Part shown: piece after piece, positions 8,259-19,511 of the stretch
Layout: each line of letters starts with the position of its first letter
Position numbering within the stretch: the stretch's first letter is position 1
Assembly (NCBI RefSeq): GCF_000975095.1
Contig: NZ_BBRD01000001.1
Location: forward strand, 2,375,467 to 2,439,466
Direction: 5' to 3'
Source of the DNA: Demequina aestuarii
Lineage (GTDB): Bacteria; Actinomycetota; Actinomycetes; Actinomycetales; Demequinaceae
Length of the DNA stretch: 64,000 nt
Made by a program: the position numbers and the translations under genes
Notes under the pieces: generated by a model
The model's database searches: none
What the model was told of the DNA's origin: nothing
Seen by the model: only the letters and a program-made list of their open reading frames with translations

Positions 8259-9806
8259 TCAGTACGCCCCGCGCCGTGCGAGCACGGCGAACGCCGTGCG
8301 GAACAGGATCACCAGGTCTCCCGCGAGCGACCAGTTCTCGGTGTAATAGAGGTCGAGCCTGACGCTCTCCTCCCACGACAGATCGCTGCGTCCCGAGACC
8401 TGCCACAATCCGGTGATGCCTGGCTTGACGAGCTGACGTCGCGCGACATCCTCGTCCCACGCGTCGGCCTCCCGGGACAGTGGAGGGCGGGGTCCCACCA
8501 GCGACATGTCGCCGCGGATCACGTTGATGAGCTGCGGGAGCTCGTCCAGCGACAGTCGTCGCAGCACCGCACCGACGCGCGTGACGCGCGGATCGTCCTT
8601 CATCTTGAAGGTCGCGCCGTCGCCCTCGTTGAGATGTGCGATCGCCTCGAAACGCTGCTCGGCATCCGCATACATGGTGCGGAACTTGAGCATCTCGAAC
8701 GGCGCGTGGTCGAGCCCCAGGCGCTGCTGCCGGAAGAACACCGGACCGGGACTGTCGAGCCTGACCGCCAGCGCAATGATCGCCATGGGCACCGCCGCGA
8801 CCACGAGCAGCACCACCGAGACGATCATGTCGAAGACCGTCTTGACGAAGTACTTGCGACCCGAGAACTCGGGAGAGTCCACGTGGAGCAGCGGCAGGCC
8901 CTCGACCGGGCTCATCACCATGCGCGGACCGGCGACGTCGACGATGGCGGGCGCCACGATAAGGCCGATGTCCTGACCCTCAAGCGACCAGCCCAGCCTG
9001 CGCGACTCGGCGAGCGACATGTCATCGTTGCCACACAGCACGACGAACTCGGCGCCGACGCTGCGGGCCTGCGCGACGGGATCGCGCAGTGGCCCGAGCA
9101 GCGGCACGCCACGAATCTCAGCACGGCCGCTGGGAGCGGCATGCGACGGCAGGCATGCACCCACGACGTTGTAGCCTGCACGGCGCGCACGCTGCAGGCG
9201 CCGCACCATCTCTGAGGCGGTCTCCTCGTTCCCGACCACCAGCACCTGTGCCTGGAGCAGTCCGCCGTCGCGCTGCGCGTGGATCCACAGCCGCCAGAGA
9301 TACCGGTAGCCGAGCAGCACGAGTGTGCCGAGCGGGACGGCCATCAGCAGATAACCCCGGGACAGCTGCCACTGGGACAGGAACCCGAAGATCGCGATGG
9401 TCGCGAAGACGAGCCACCCCGCACGTACCACCCGGATGAACTCCTGGGGACCGTGCCCGAGGATGCGCGCCTCACGCGAGTGCGTCCAGTGCAGGGCGAC
9501 GATCCACAGCACGCCGATGGCGAGCGTCACGAACCAGTAGGTGGGCGCGGAAGGTCCGGCCACGGGCTCGAGAAGATCCGGCCCGAACCTCACCGCGTGC
9601 GCACCGATCAGCACGAACGACACGACGAACGCATCACTCCCCGCGAGGCGGCGCCCGTACTTGGCGGACCAGCCGTGGCGGCCGAGCATCGGCTCCGTGG
9701 ATGCAGGCTTCAGCGCCAACTCCGCGGTGATCGGTCCGGTCCGCTCAGGAGCAGCCGCCCTCGGCTCGAACCGCACCGAGGTGACGCGGTCGTCGAGGTC
9801 GGTCAT
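8259..9806 (-). CDS. Exopolysaccharide polyprenyl-phosphate glycosyl-1-phosphotransferase
   Basis: 515 residues. The N-terminal half has four or five membrane helices followed by a nucleotide-binding-fold domain (VLVVGNEETASEMVRRL), then another helix (FDMIVSVVLLVVAAVPMAII) and the C-terminal bacterial sugar-transferase domain with FFRQQRLG, LKFRTM, MSLVGPRPP and PGITGLWQVSGRS. This is the WcaJ/WbaP-type layout: it loads the first sugar phosphate onto undecaprenyl phosphate at the cytoplasmic face. It lies next to the dTDP-rhamnose genes, which suggests a rhamnose-containing polymer. Its start overlaps the upstream gene by 4 nt (ATGA). Confidence 0.93.
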   Translation of the reverse strand: MTDLDDRVTSVRFEPRAAAPERTGPITAELALKPASTEPMLGRHGWSAKYGRRLAGSDAFVVSFVLIGAHAVRFGPDLLEPVAGPSAPTYWFVTLAIGVLWIVALHWTHSREARILGHGPQEFIRVVRAGWLVFATIAIFGFLSQWQLSRGYLLMAVPLGTLVLLGYRYLWRLWIHAQRDGGLLQAQVLVVGNEETASEMVRRLQRARRAGYNVVGACLPSHAAPSGRAEIRGVPLLGPLRDPVAQARSVGAEFVVLCGNDDMSLAESRRLGWSLEGQDIGLIVAPAIVDVAGPRMVMSPVEGLPLLHVDSPEFSGRKYFVKTVFDMIVSVVLLVVAAVPMAIIALAVRLDSPGPVFFRQQRLGLDHAPFEMLKFRTMYADAEQRFEAIAHLNEGDGATFKMKDDPRVTRVGAVLRRLSLDELPQLINVIRGDMSLVGPRPPLSREADAWDEDVARRQLVKPGITGLWQVSGRSDLSWEESVRLDLYYTENWSLAGDLVILFRTAFAVLARRGAY

Positions 9807-10321
9807 GTCAATGCGCCTCGATACAGATCGATGCGGCGGTTCTCGACGCCACGCCTGCGGGCGCTGGCGTAGACGACGATCGCGCCGACCGCGAGCGCAC
9901 CGAAGGCCGTCCCGGCCACGGTGATGTTCGGCACGCCGAGCATGACGGGATCGACGGCGCTGGCCTGAGGCAGGGAGACCACTGCGGAGGCGACTTCGGT
10001 GCCGTCCACGAGCGCCAGGGCGATGACGCGGGCCGCGCCGTCGGGCACCGGCTCCGTGAAGGTGGCCGTGGTGCCTGAGATCGGTTTGGACGAGGCGACC
10101 GCCTCTTCAGTGCCGGCAGTGTCTTCGATCGCCAGCACCAGCGTCGCCTCAGAGCCCTCGGGCCCGCTCACCGTGCAGGAGACCTGCGCCGGGGTACCGC
10201 CGCTCACGGATCCGCAGACCAGTGGGTCCGTCTCCACCGCTGACGCCGCCGTGGATAATGCGACGCCAGCCGCAAGTCCCACGCCGATCGCTCCGATCAG
10301 AATGCGCGCTCGGTACCACAT
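9803..10321 (-). CDS. Secreted or membrane-anchored small protein upstream of the sugar transferase
   Basis: 172 residues: signal peptide (GAIGVGLAAGVALSTAASA), an extracellular stretch of about 100 residues with two Cys (VCGSVSG and VSCTVSG), and a C-terminal membrane helix (NITVAGTAFGALAVGAIVVY) ending in a basic tail SARRRGVENRR. No known family recognised. GAGGGG lies 6 nt before the ATG. Translational coupling to the sugar transferase suggests a role in the same polysaccharide export or assembly step, which is inference. Two Crp/GlxR-type sites lie within 260 bp upstream. Confidence 0.75.
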   Translation of the reverse strand: MWYRARILIGAIGVGLAAGVALSTAASAVETDPLVCGSVSGGTPAQVSCTVSGPEGSEATLVLAIEDTAGTEEAVASSKPISGTTATFTEPVPDGAARVIALALVDGTEVASAVVSLPQASAVDPVMLGVPNITVAGTAFGALAVGAIVVYASARRRGVENRRIDLYRGALT

Positions 10322-10387
10322 AGTTACCCCTCATCACCGACGCGAGACCCCACCGCCAAGCGGTGGACCCTCACGCAGTCCCTCAAC

Positions 10388-10403
10388 TGTGATGTATGTC
10401 ACA
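10388..10403. promoter_or_regulatory. Crp/GlxR-type operator
   Basis: TGTGATGTATGTCACA matches the GlxR/Crp consensus TGTGA-NNTANN-TCACA at every fixed position; the symmetry extends one base each side (C...G). It lies 67 bp upstream of the polysaccharide-linked gene starting at 10321 on the minus strand. Binding by a cAMP-responsive Crp-family protein is inferred from the motif alone. Confidence 0.65.
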
Positions 10404-10430
10404 GACGCTACCACCGAGAGCTCTCGCTAG

Positions 10431-13136
<2,706 letters not shown>

Positions 13137-13147
13137 CGAGGAGATCC

Positions 13148-14026
13148 ATGAAGGGCATCATCCTGGCGGGCGGCTCCGGCACCCGTCTGCACCCGATCAC
13201 GCTCGGCGTCTCGAAGCAGCTGACGCCGGTGTACGACAAGCCGATGATCTACTACCCGCTCTCGACGCTGATGCTGGCGGGGGTCACGGACGTGCTGGTG
13301 ATCACCACGCCACATGACGCCGAGCAGTTCCGCCGCCTGCTGGGCGACGGATCTCAGTTCGGGATCTCCCTCACGTTCGCGACGCAGGACACTCCCAACG
13401 GTCTCGCGCAGGCATTCGTGATCGGCAAGGACTTCATCGGCGACGAGCCGGTGGCGCTGGTCCTGGGCGACAACATCTTCTACGGACCCGGCATGGGCCA
13501 GACCCTGACGCGCTTCGCCGACATCGACGGCGGCGCAATCTTCGCGTACCGAGTCACGGACCCGACCGCATACGGCGTGGTCGAGTTCGACTCCGCGGGC
13601 CGTGCGATCTCCCTCGAGGAGAAGCCCGCGCACCCTCGATCAACCTACGCGGTTCCCGGCTTGTACTTCTACGAGGCCGGCGTCACCGAGGTCGCCGCCG
13701 GGCTCGCCCCGTCGGCGCGGGGCGAGTACGAGATCACCGACATCAACCGGCACTACCTCGAGCAGGGGCGCCTCACGGTCGAGGTCCTCCCGCGAGGCAC
13801 CGCATGGCTCGACACCGGCACGTTCGAGTCGCTGGTCGAGGCCGCCGAGTTCGTGCGCACCGTGCAGAACCGCCAGGGGCTGTCGATCGGCGCCCCCGAG
13901 GAGGTCGCGTGGCGTCAGGGTCTGCTCACCGATGCCCAACTGGCGGCACGCGCCGAGCAGTTCGGCAAGTCCGGCTATGGCGCCTACCTGCTGGGGCTTC
14001 TCGAGGCGGAGCGCGACGAGCGATAG
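13148..14026 (+). CDS. rfbA: Glucose-1-phosphate thymidylyltransferase
   Basis: 292 residues from ATG 13148 with GAGGAG immediately upstream. First step of the pathway: dTTP plus glucose-1-phosphate gives dTDP-glucose. The signature [34 protein letters not shown], and [10 protein letters not shown] match RmlA. All four rhamnose genes are thus intact here. It converges on the CAP lipoprotein gene with only 9 nt between stops. Confidence 0.95.
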   Translation: MKGIILAGGSGTRLHPITLGVSKQLTPVYDKPMIYYPLSTLMLAGVTDVLVITTPHDAEQFRRLLGDGSQFGISLTFATQDTPNGLAQAFVIGKDFIGDEPVALVLGDNIFYGPGMGQTLTRFADIDGGAIFAYRVTDPTAYGVVEFDSAGRAISLEEKPAHPRSTYAVPGLYFYEAGVTEVAAGLAPSARGEYEITDINRHYLEQGRLTVEVLPRGTAWLDTGTFESLVEAAEFVRTVQNRQGLSIGAPEEVAWRQGLLTDAQLAARAEQFGKSGYGAYLLGLLEAERDER

Positions 14027-14035
14027 CCGCAGGGA

Positions 14036-14548
14036 TCAGCCGAGAGCCTCGGCCTGCCCGGGCCCCTGGAACACGACGGAGCACGCCATCCCGGCGAGCT
14101 CCTCATCCAGGTCGGCCGGACGGTTCGAATCCTCGAACGACACCCCCACGCAGCCCACGCCCGCATGCGTGAAGCCCTCGTCCACCAGGTTCGGGTACTG
14201 GAGGTCATCCTCCGCCCACGTCGACACCACTTGGCCGGGAGTCAACTCGGAACGCGACACGTTCTCGCCGGCGTAGTCGAAGTCGCCGCAGTCGGCGGGC
14301 AGGTCCTCGCGAGGAGCGGACTCGGCGCCGGGCAGCGTGGCGGCGCGGTCGCGCGCGTGGCCCGCCATGCAGGAATCGGCCTGCAGACGCGGTGCGCCCA
14401 CACCGATCCGCAGCGCGTTGATCTCGTCGAGCAGCTGCGCCTCGAAGGACTCCGGCGCGGGAAGATCGACGGGTTCTCGCATCGCGCACCCGGCGAGGGC
14501 CGATGCGCTCACGAGAGCGCCCAGGAGGGCGGCGACGGCGCGACTCAT
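14036..14548 (-). CDS. CAP/SCP-domain lipoprotein
   Basis: 170 residues: lipobox LAGC at residues 18-21 within a short signal peptide, then a CAP (SCP/TAPS) domain with LLDEINALR at its start, GENVSRSELTP and HAGVGCVGVSFED. Bacterial CAP proteins are surface or secreted and of uncertain activity. Four Cys suggest disulfides. Its ATG overlaps the stop of the upstream FAD/Fe-S dehydrogenase by 4 nt, so it is translated with it, although a functional connection is not obvious. Confidence 0.8.
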   Translation of the reverse strand: MSRAVAALLGALVSASALAGCAMREPVDLPAPESFEAQLLDEINALRIGVGAPRLQADSCMAGHARDRAATLPGAESAPREDLPADCGDFDYAGENVSRSELTPGQVVSTWAEDDLQYPNLVDEGFTHAGVGCVGVSFEDSNRPADLDEELAGMACSVVFQGPGQAEALG

Positions 14549-17500
14549 CGGTCCACGCTCGTCTCGGTGGCAGCGGTCTCGAGGCGTTCGGCGAGCAGTT
14601 GCGCGAGGTGGCGGCCCCGGACTCCCGCGAGGTCGTCGGCCTGGGTGCGACAGCTGACGCCGTCAGCGAGGTAGATGCTGCCGTCGGGGGCGTCGCGCAG
14701 GGCGGGGAGCAGGGAGTTCTCGGCGACCGTGATCGACGTCTCGTAGTGGCCCTTCTCGGTGCCCCAGTTGCCGGCGAGTCCGCAGCAGCCCGAGGCCTCC
14801 GTGATGGTCGCACCAAGGCCACGCATGAGTTCGCGGTCGGCGCCGAATCCCACCACCGAGTACTGATGGCAGTGGGGCTGGACCACTGCCGTGACGTCCG
14901 CGAGGCTCGGCGGCGTCCAGTCTTCGGCGGGCTTGACCGGTGCCCGTCCGGCGAGAACCTCGGCCAGGGTGAAGGTCTGGTTCGCGACCGCGAAGGCCCG
15001 GGGGTCGTCGGGCAGCAGCTCGAGAAGGTCGGAGCGGAGCGTCGCGATGCAGCTGGGCTCGACGCCGATGATCGGGACGCCGTTGATCGCGAACGGGCCG
15101 AGCACCGTGAGGAGGTCGCGCATGCGGCGGCGCGCGCCGTCGAGCTGTCCCGTGCTGATCCACGTGACACCGCAACAGGCCTGCTGACTGGGGATGATGA
15201 CGGTGAGGCCGGCCGCCTCGAGCACCTTCACTATTGCCGTCGGGACCTCGGGGTCCAGACCGTCGGTGAAGCTGTCCGCCCAGAGGACCACGAGCCTGCG
15301 GACTGGCGCCTCGACCGCGCCTGACGTGGCCGTGCCGCCTGTCTGTGCGACATCGAAGGCGGGCGAACCAGCCCTCACGTGGCTGAGCGCATCGGCCGTG
15401 GTGCCCTCCACGTCCGTGGGAACGTCGGTCGCCGACGAGGCGGATCCCTCTGCACCGGGCTCAACCCCGCGCCCGCCGTCCAGATTCGCCATCGGACCCA
15501 CGTGAACCGCGTCCGTGCCTTCATCGACGGCCATGGCGCTCCAGCCTGGACCCACATCATTCAGAAGGTCATCCACCGAGGGGCGCCGCGACCTGGCCAC
15601 CTCGGTGCGGCGGAAGGGCGTGGCCGCGAACACCGGAAGATTCCGGCGGGTGTCCATGCCGGCGGCTCCCACCGCGAATCTCTGGATCCACGCCGGGCGC
15701 AGCAGCGCGTTGACGAGCCTGGGCGCCACGCCCACGACCTTGAGCCAGCGCGGCAGCCAGCCGATGCTGTAGTGAGTCATCGGCCTTACTTTGTTCTTGT
15801 ATGACCGGTGCAGCACCTCGGCCTTGTAGGCGGCCATGTCCACGCCCGAGGGGCAGTCCGAGCTGCACGCCTTGCAGCTGAGGCAGAGGTCGAGGCTCTC
15901 GCGGACCTCGGGAGCAGTGAGCCCGCCGATGAGCGTGCCGTTGATCGCGTCCTGGAGCACCCGGGCGCGGCCGCGCGTCACGTCCTTCTCGTCCCCCGTG
16001 GCGGCGTAGCTGGGGCACATGAAGCCGCTGCCGCCGCCGATCGCATCGGCCCGGCACTTTCCCACGCCGGTGCAGCGGTGGACGGCCTCGGTCAGGTCGC
16101 CGTGATCGTGAGCAAAGGCGAGTCCCCCGCTGCTCGGCTTGGTGCGCGGTGCGGCGGGGCGGCGCAGGTCCTGGTCGAGCGGCGCTGGGTCGACGATGAT
16201 GCCCGGGTTGAGGTGACCGCGGGGGTCGAAGAGCGCCTTGACCTGGCCGAAGACGTCAATCGCCTCTGGCGAGTACATGGCCTTGAGCAGCTCGCCCCGG
16301 GCCCGGCCGTCGCCGTGCTCCCCCGACAGCGATCCACCATGGCTCGCGACCAGGGCCGCGGCATCCTCCATGAAAGCCCGCAGCGGCCGGCCGTCGTGCT
16401 GCAGCGGGATGTCGAGCCGCACGTGAATGCAGCCGTCGCCGAAGTGGCCGAACGGCTGACCCGTGACGCCATGGCTCGCCATGAGGGTGTCGAACTCGCG
16501 CAAATAGGTGCCCAGGCGCTCGGGCGGGACGGCGGCGTCCTCCCAGCCCGGCCAGGACTCCTTGTTGTCGGCGCTGCGCCCCGCGAGGCCGGCGCCGTCC
16601 GCGCGGATCGCCCACAGCCGGGCCGCCTCGCGCGGGTCTTCAAGGACGCGAACCGAATCGGTGCCGGAGTCGGCGATGAGGCCCGCGAGGATCTCGCGCG
16701 CCTCGCCTTCCGTGTCCGCGCCCACCTCGATGAACAGCCACCCGGCTCCCGGCGGCAGGTCGGGGATGGCGGCGTCGCCTTTCGCGAGCCGGATCCGTTC
16801 CACGAGCCGGGCGTCAAGTCCCTCGACCGCGTGGGGGCGATGGGTCATGATCGGGACGACGGCATCGGCGGCCGAGGGCATGTCGGCGTACCCGAGCGCT
16901 GCCGTGAGCCGGACGGGCGCGATCGGCACCAGCCGGACGGTCGCCTCGACCGTCGTCGCGAGCGTTCCTTCCGTACCCACCAGGAACTTCGCGAGGTCGG
17001 CGCCATTCTCCGTCAGCAGATGCTCCAGGCTGTACCCGCTGACCTGGCGGTCGAACCGACCGAACTCCGTGCGGATCAAAGCCATGTTCGCGCGGACGAG
17101 GTCTGCCAGGCCGGCGACCGCATCGGCCGTCCTGGGGCCGGCGGTGATCAGCCGGCCGTCACCCGTGATTGCCTGCAGGCCGAGGACGTTCTGCGCGGTC
17201 TTGCCGTGCGCGACCGCGTGAGGGCCGCACGCGTTGTTGCCGATCATCCCGCCCAGCGTGGCGCGGTTGGTGGTCGACGGGTCCGGGCCGAACCGCAGGC
17301 CGTGCGGCGCCGCGACCTTCTGGAGCTCCGAGAGCACCACGCCGGGCTGGACCCGCGCCGAGCCGGACTCGGGGTCGACCTCGAGAATCCTGGTGAGGTG
17401 ACGGCTGGCGTCGATGACCACGCCGGGCCCGATGCTGTTGCCCGCGACCGAGGTGCCGCCGCCGCGCATGGTGACGGGCGCATCGGCCGCGCGGGCGGCA

Positions 17501-17697
17501 TCGAGGGTGGCGGCGAGGTCCGCGGCGTCACGGGGGAAGACCACCACCGCCGGCGGGACGCGGTAGTTGGACGCGTCCGTCGAGTACTCGGCGCGGCGCC
17601 GCGGAGCGTCGTCCACGTCGCCGTCGATGTGTGCGCGCAGGTGAGCCGCGAGGTCCGTGGTACCGAGGTCTCTCACCTCATGCGCGGGGGCAGTCAC
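14545..17697 (-). CDS. FAD-binding and 4Fe-4S D-lactate dehydrogenase-type oxidoreductase (fused)
   Basis: 1050 residues from GTG 17697; upstream in-frame sequence is non-coding in character. Order: FAD-binding type-4 domain (VTMRGGGTSVAGNSIGPG near residue 85), FAD-oxidase C-terminal domain (HFGDGCIHVRLD, LSGEHGDGRARG), ferredoxin-like dicluster segment (CTGVGKC...CPSY; CLSCKACSSDCPSG) and C-terminal cysteine-rich CCG domains (ACCGVTW, SGCCGLAG). This is the DLD-II/GlpC-type fusion of soluble flavin and iron-sulfur subunits that oxidises D-lactate or a related 2-hydroxy acid and passes electrons to the respiratory chain. Between residues about 690 and 770 the Fe-S and CCG parts are joined by a low-complexity acidic linker. 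Substrate is inferred. Confidence 0.88.
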   Translation of the reverse strand: MTAPAHEVRDLGTTDLAAHLRAHIDGDVDDAPRRRAEYSTDASNYRVPPAVVVFPRDAADLAATLDAARAADAPVTMRGGGTSVAGNSIGPGVVIDASRHLTRILEVDPESGSARVQPGVVLSELQKVAAPHGLRFGPDPSTTNRATLGGMIGNNACGPHAVAHGKTAQNVLGLQAITGDGRLITAGPRTADAVAGLADLVRANMALIRTEFGRFDRQVSGYSLEHLLTENGADLAKFLVGTEGTLATTVEATVRLVPIAPVRLTAALGYADMPSAADAVVPIMTHRPHAVEGLDARLVERIRLAKGDAAIPDLPPGAGWLFIEVGADTEGEAREILAGLIADSGTDSVRVLEDPREAARLWAIRADGAGLAGRSADNKESWPGWEDAAVPPERLGTYLREFDTLMASHGVTGQPFGHFGDGCIHVRLDIPLQHDGRPLRAFMEDAAALVASHGGSLSGEHGDGRARGELLKAMYSPEAIDVFGQVKALFDPRGHLNPGIIVDPAPLDQDLRRPAAPRTKPSSGGLAFAHDHGDLTEAVHRCTGVGKCRADAIGGGSGFMCPSYAATGDEKDVTRGRARVLQDAINGTLIGGLTAPEVRESLDLCLSCKACSSDCPSGVDMAAYKAEVLHRSYKNKVRPMTHYSIGWLPRWLKVVGVAPRLVNALLRPAWIQRFAVGAAGMDTRRNLPVFAATPFRRTEVARSRRPSVDDLLNDVGPGWSAMAVDEGTDAVHVGPMANLDGGRGVEPGAEGSASSATDVPTDVEGTTADALSHVRAGSPAFDVAQTGGTATSGAVEAPVRRLVVLWADSFTDGLDPEVPTAIVKVLEAAGLTVIIPSQQACCGVTWISTGQLDGARRRMRDLLTVLGPFAINGVPIIGVEPSCIATLRSDLLELLPDDPRAFAVANQTFTLAEVLAGRAPVKPAEDWTPPSLADVTAVVQPHCHQYSVVGFGADRELMRGLGATITEASGCCGLAGNWGTEKGHYETSITVAENSLLPALRDAPDGSIYLADGVSCRTQADDLAGVRGRHLAQLLAERLETAATETSVDR

Positions 17698-17795
17698 GCC
17701 GCCATTGTTCCACGCGCGCCGCAGGGCTCTGACGGCTGGCCCAGGCGCACAAGACCCCAGAAAGCGGCCGTGGCGACGACGCAGGAGACGCGCCG

Positions 17796-18467
17796 TCAGG
17801 AGGTGGCGACGCGGTCCTCGATCTCGACGCCGAGCTCCGTCAACAGGCCGCGCACGCGGGTCTCGATCTGATCGCGCACCGGCCGCACATTCTCGATGCT
17901 CGTGCCCGGCAGCGCGTCGATCTCCCAGTCGAGGTACCGCTTGCCCGGATAGATGGGGCAGGCATCGCCGCAGCCCATGGTGACGACCACATCGGCCGCC
18001 TTGAGGATCTCCTCCGTCCATGGCTTGGGGAACTCGCCCGAGATGTCGATGTCGACCTCGCGCATCGCGGCCACCGAGTGCTCGTTGAGACTCGTGCCCG
18101 GCTCGGAGCCGCCCGACCAACCGATCACGCGGTCGCCAGCGAGCTTCTTCATGAAGCCGAGAGCCATCTGCGACTTGCCGGCGTTGTGCACGCACAGGAA
18201 CAGCACCACCGGCTTGCCGTCGTGGGGCTCATTCTCGACGCGGCTGAGCGCGTGGAGGCGCTGGCGGGCAAAGCGTTCCGCGAGCAGGGGCAGGAAGTTG
18301 ATGACCGTGGCGTGACCCGCGAACTGGTCATAGGAACTGGCGAGGAACGTCGAGATGGTCTCGCGGTTGAAGACGCCGACGAATTCTGACTCGAGCTGAC
18401 GAGCGGCCACCTCGAGAGCGTAGGCCTGGTCGAGCGACAGCGTCTCGACGCGCTTGAGGTGGCTCAT
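17796..18467 (-). CDS. arsC: Arsenate reductase with N-terminal three-helix domain
   Basis: 223 residues. The first ~75 residues form the helical dimerisation domain found on actinobacterial arsenate reductases; the rest is a low-molecular-weight phosphatase fold with the loop LCVHNAGKSQMALGF carrying the nucleophilic Cys, where Lys replaces the usual Arg as in other actinobacterial members. Such enzymes reduce arsenate through a mycothiol adduct. It starts 3 nt after the fusion gene at 18471 ends, forming a two-gene unit. No ArsB or Acr3 arsenite exporter is next to it. Confidence 0.88.
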   Translation of the reverse strand: MSHLKRVETLSLDQAYALEVAARQLESEFVGVFNRETISTFLASSYDQFAGHATVINFLPLLAERFARQRLHALSRVENEPHDGKPVVLFLCVHNAGKSQMALGFMKKLAGDRVIGWSGGSEPGTSLNEHSVAAMREVDIDISGEFPKPWTEEILKAADVVVTMGCGDACPIYPGKRYLDWEIDALPGTSIENVRPVRDQIETRVRGLLTELGVEIEDRVATS

Positions 18468-18470
18468 GGC

Positions 18471-19175
18471 TCAACTTCCATTCGTGAGGGCGGCAGCAAG
18501 GCGCTGCACACGGGGTTCGATCTGGGCAAAGGCGTCTGCGAAGGCAGCGGTGGCGTCATCGTCCTTGCCGCCACCGGCCGATGCGCGGGCGGGGTCGGGC
18601 ACCGACCAGTGCAGTCGGGTGTCGCCGTCTGTCGCCTCGCGAGCGTTGTCGCACACGGTGACGACGAGGTCACCAGTGCGGCGCTCGTCGGCCAGCGCCC
18701 TCGGCGCGGGCGACAGCGGTGCGAGACCGTGACGAGCGAGTTCCACGATGGCCTGCGGATTGATGGCTGGGGCAGGCGCGGTGCCGGCCGATGCGACCGG
18801 AACGTCGGACTGACGCGCGAACAGGCTTGCGGCGAACTGGGAGCGGGCGGAGTTGGCAGTGCAGACGAAGACCACGCGGCAGGCCGTGATCGCGGGCCCC
18901 TGCGTGACGGTGGCCGCCACCAGCGGCCGGTCCCATGAGAGCGCGAGATAGGAACGACGACCGTCACCCTCGGACCGCCGGCGAAGGACGGCGCCGGCGT
19001 CGACGAGGACGCCCACGTGGTGCGCGAGCAGATTGCTGGGAAGGTCGAGCGCGCGCGACAACTCGGACGGCGACCGATCCGACAGCGCCAAAGCGTCGAC
19101 GATCCGCAGCCGCTGCGGATCCGCGAGTGCGGACAGGAGCGCCTGCCGATCGCCAGGCTGCTGAGAGGGTTCCAT
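18471..19175 (-). CDS. ArsR-type HTH fused to a low-molecular-weight phosphatase/arsenate reductase
   Basis: 234 residues. Residues ~1-85 are an ArsR winged helix (DPQRLRIVDALALSDRSPSELSRAL, then LLAHHVGVLVDAGAV); residues ~95-230 are a phosphatase/reductase domain with VFVCTANSARSQFAASLF (Cys-x5-Arg loop) and SVPDPA. Fusion of the arsenic-responsive repressor to the reductase means regulator and enzyme are made in equal amounts. No Cys pair typical of the classical ArsR alpha3 metal site is visible in the HTH, so arsenic may be sensed through the enzymatic domain (inference). Transcript appears leaderless: TAATAT ends 6 nt before the ATG. Confidence 0.87.
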   Translation of the reverse strand: MEPSQQPGDRQALLSALADPQRLRIVDALALSDRSPSELSRALDLPSNLLAHHVGVLVDAGAVLRRRSEGDGRRSYLALSWDRPLVAATVTQGPAITACRVVFVCTANSARSQFAASLFARQSDVPVASAGTAPAPAINPQAIVELARHGLAPLSPAPRALADERRTGDLVVTVCDNAREATDGDTRLHWSVPDPARASAGGGKDDDATAAFADAFAQIEPRVQRLAAALTNGS

Positions 19176-19181
19176 GCCGTC

Positions 19182-19203
19182 ATATTACCTCAACTTTCAT
19201 TGA
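19182..19203 (-). promoter_or_regulatory. ars promoter with ArsR-like operator
   Basis: On the minus strand a TAATAT -10 box (19187-19182) ends 6 nt before the ATG at 19175. Immediately upstream, 19190-19203 reads TCAA-CTTTCA-TTGA, an inverted repeat of the ArsR/SmtB operator type placed across the -10/-35 spacer, where bound repressor would block polymerase. Confidence 0.6.
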
Positions 19204-19278
19204 GTCATCGCCGAGAGACGCACTGGCCCGCCACGAGCCCAGGCGACGCGCCGGAGTCGCCAAACCCAGGCGACGGAC

Positions 19279-19443
19279 GGTGTGACGGAAGTAACATCCG
19301 CGGTCCGGAGCGCCAATGCGCCACCTTCGGGGCGATCTGCGCTAGCAGTGAGCACGAGAAATCAGTCACTTAGACCCCAGCAGGTAACATCAGTCACTTC
19401 CGTCACACCTTCCCGTTGACAGTGTGAGAAATGTCACTAGCGT
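19279..19443 (+). promoter_or_regulatory. Complex promoter of the surface-protein gene
   Basis: GGTGTGACGGAAGTAAC at 19279 is repeated inverted at 19393-19409 (one mismatch). GTAAC (19384), GTCAC (19393) and GTCAC (19402) recur every 9 nt. A TTGACA -35 box (19416-19421) is followed after 16 nt by TAGCGT (19438-19443), and TGTGAGAAATGTCACT (19423-19438), one base from the Crp/GlxR consensus, fills the spacer. A repressor there would block the promoter directly. Confidence 0.5.
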
Positions 19444-19511
19444 CTGTATCAGCGGGGGAGCTGAGGGGACTGCGGACAACGCGATCCATCCTCCGTGCTG
19501 GGGAGGACGCA

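Noticed and set aside
15808-17871. 687-codon plus-strand frame opposite the FAD/Fe-S dehydrogenase
   Set aside because: Antisense shadow; composition is Arg/Gly/Val-rich and no motif is seen, whereas the minus strand has clear FAD and Fe-S motifs throughout.
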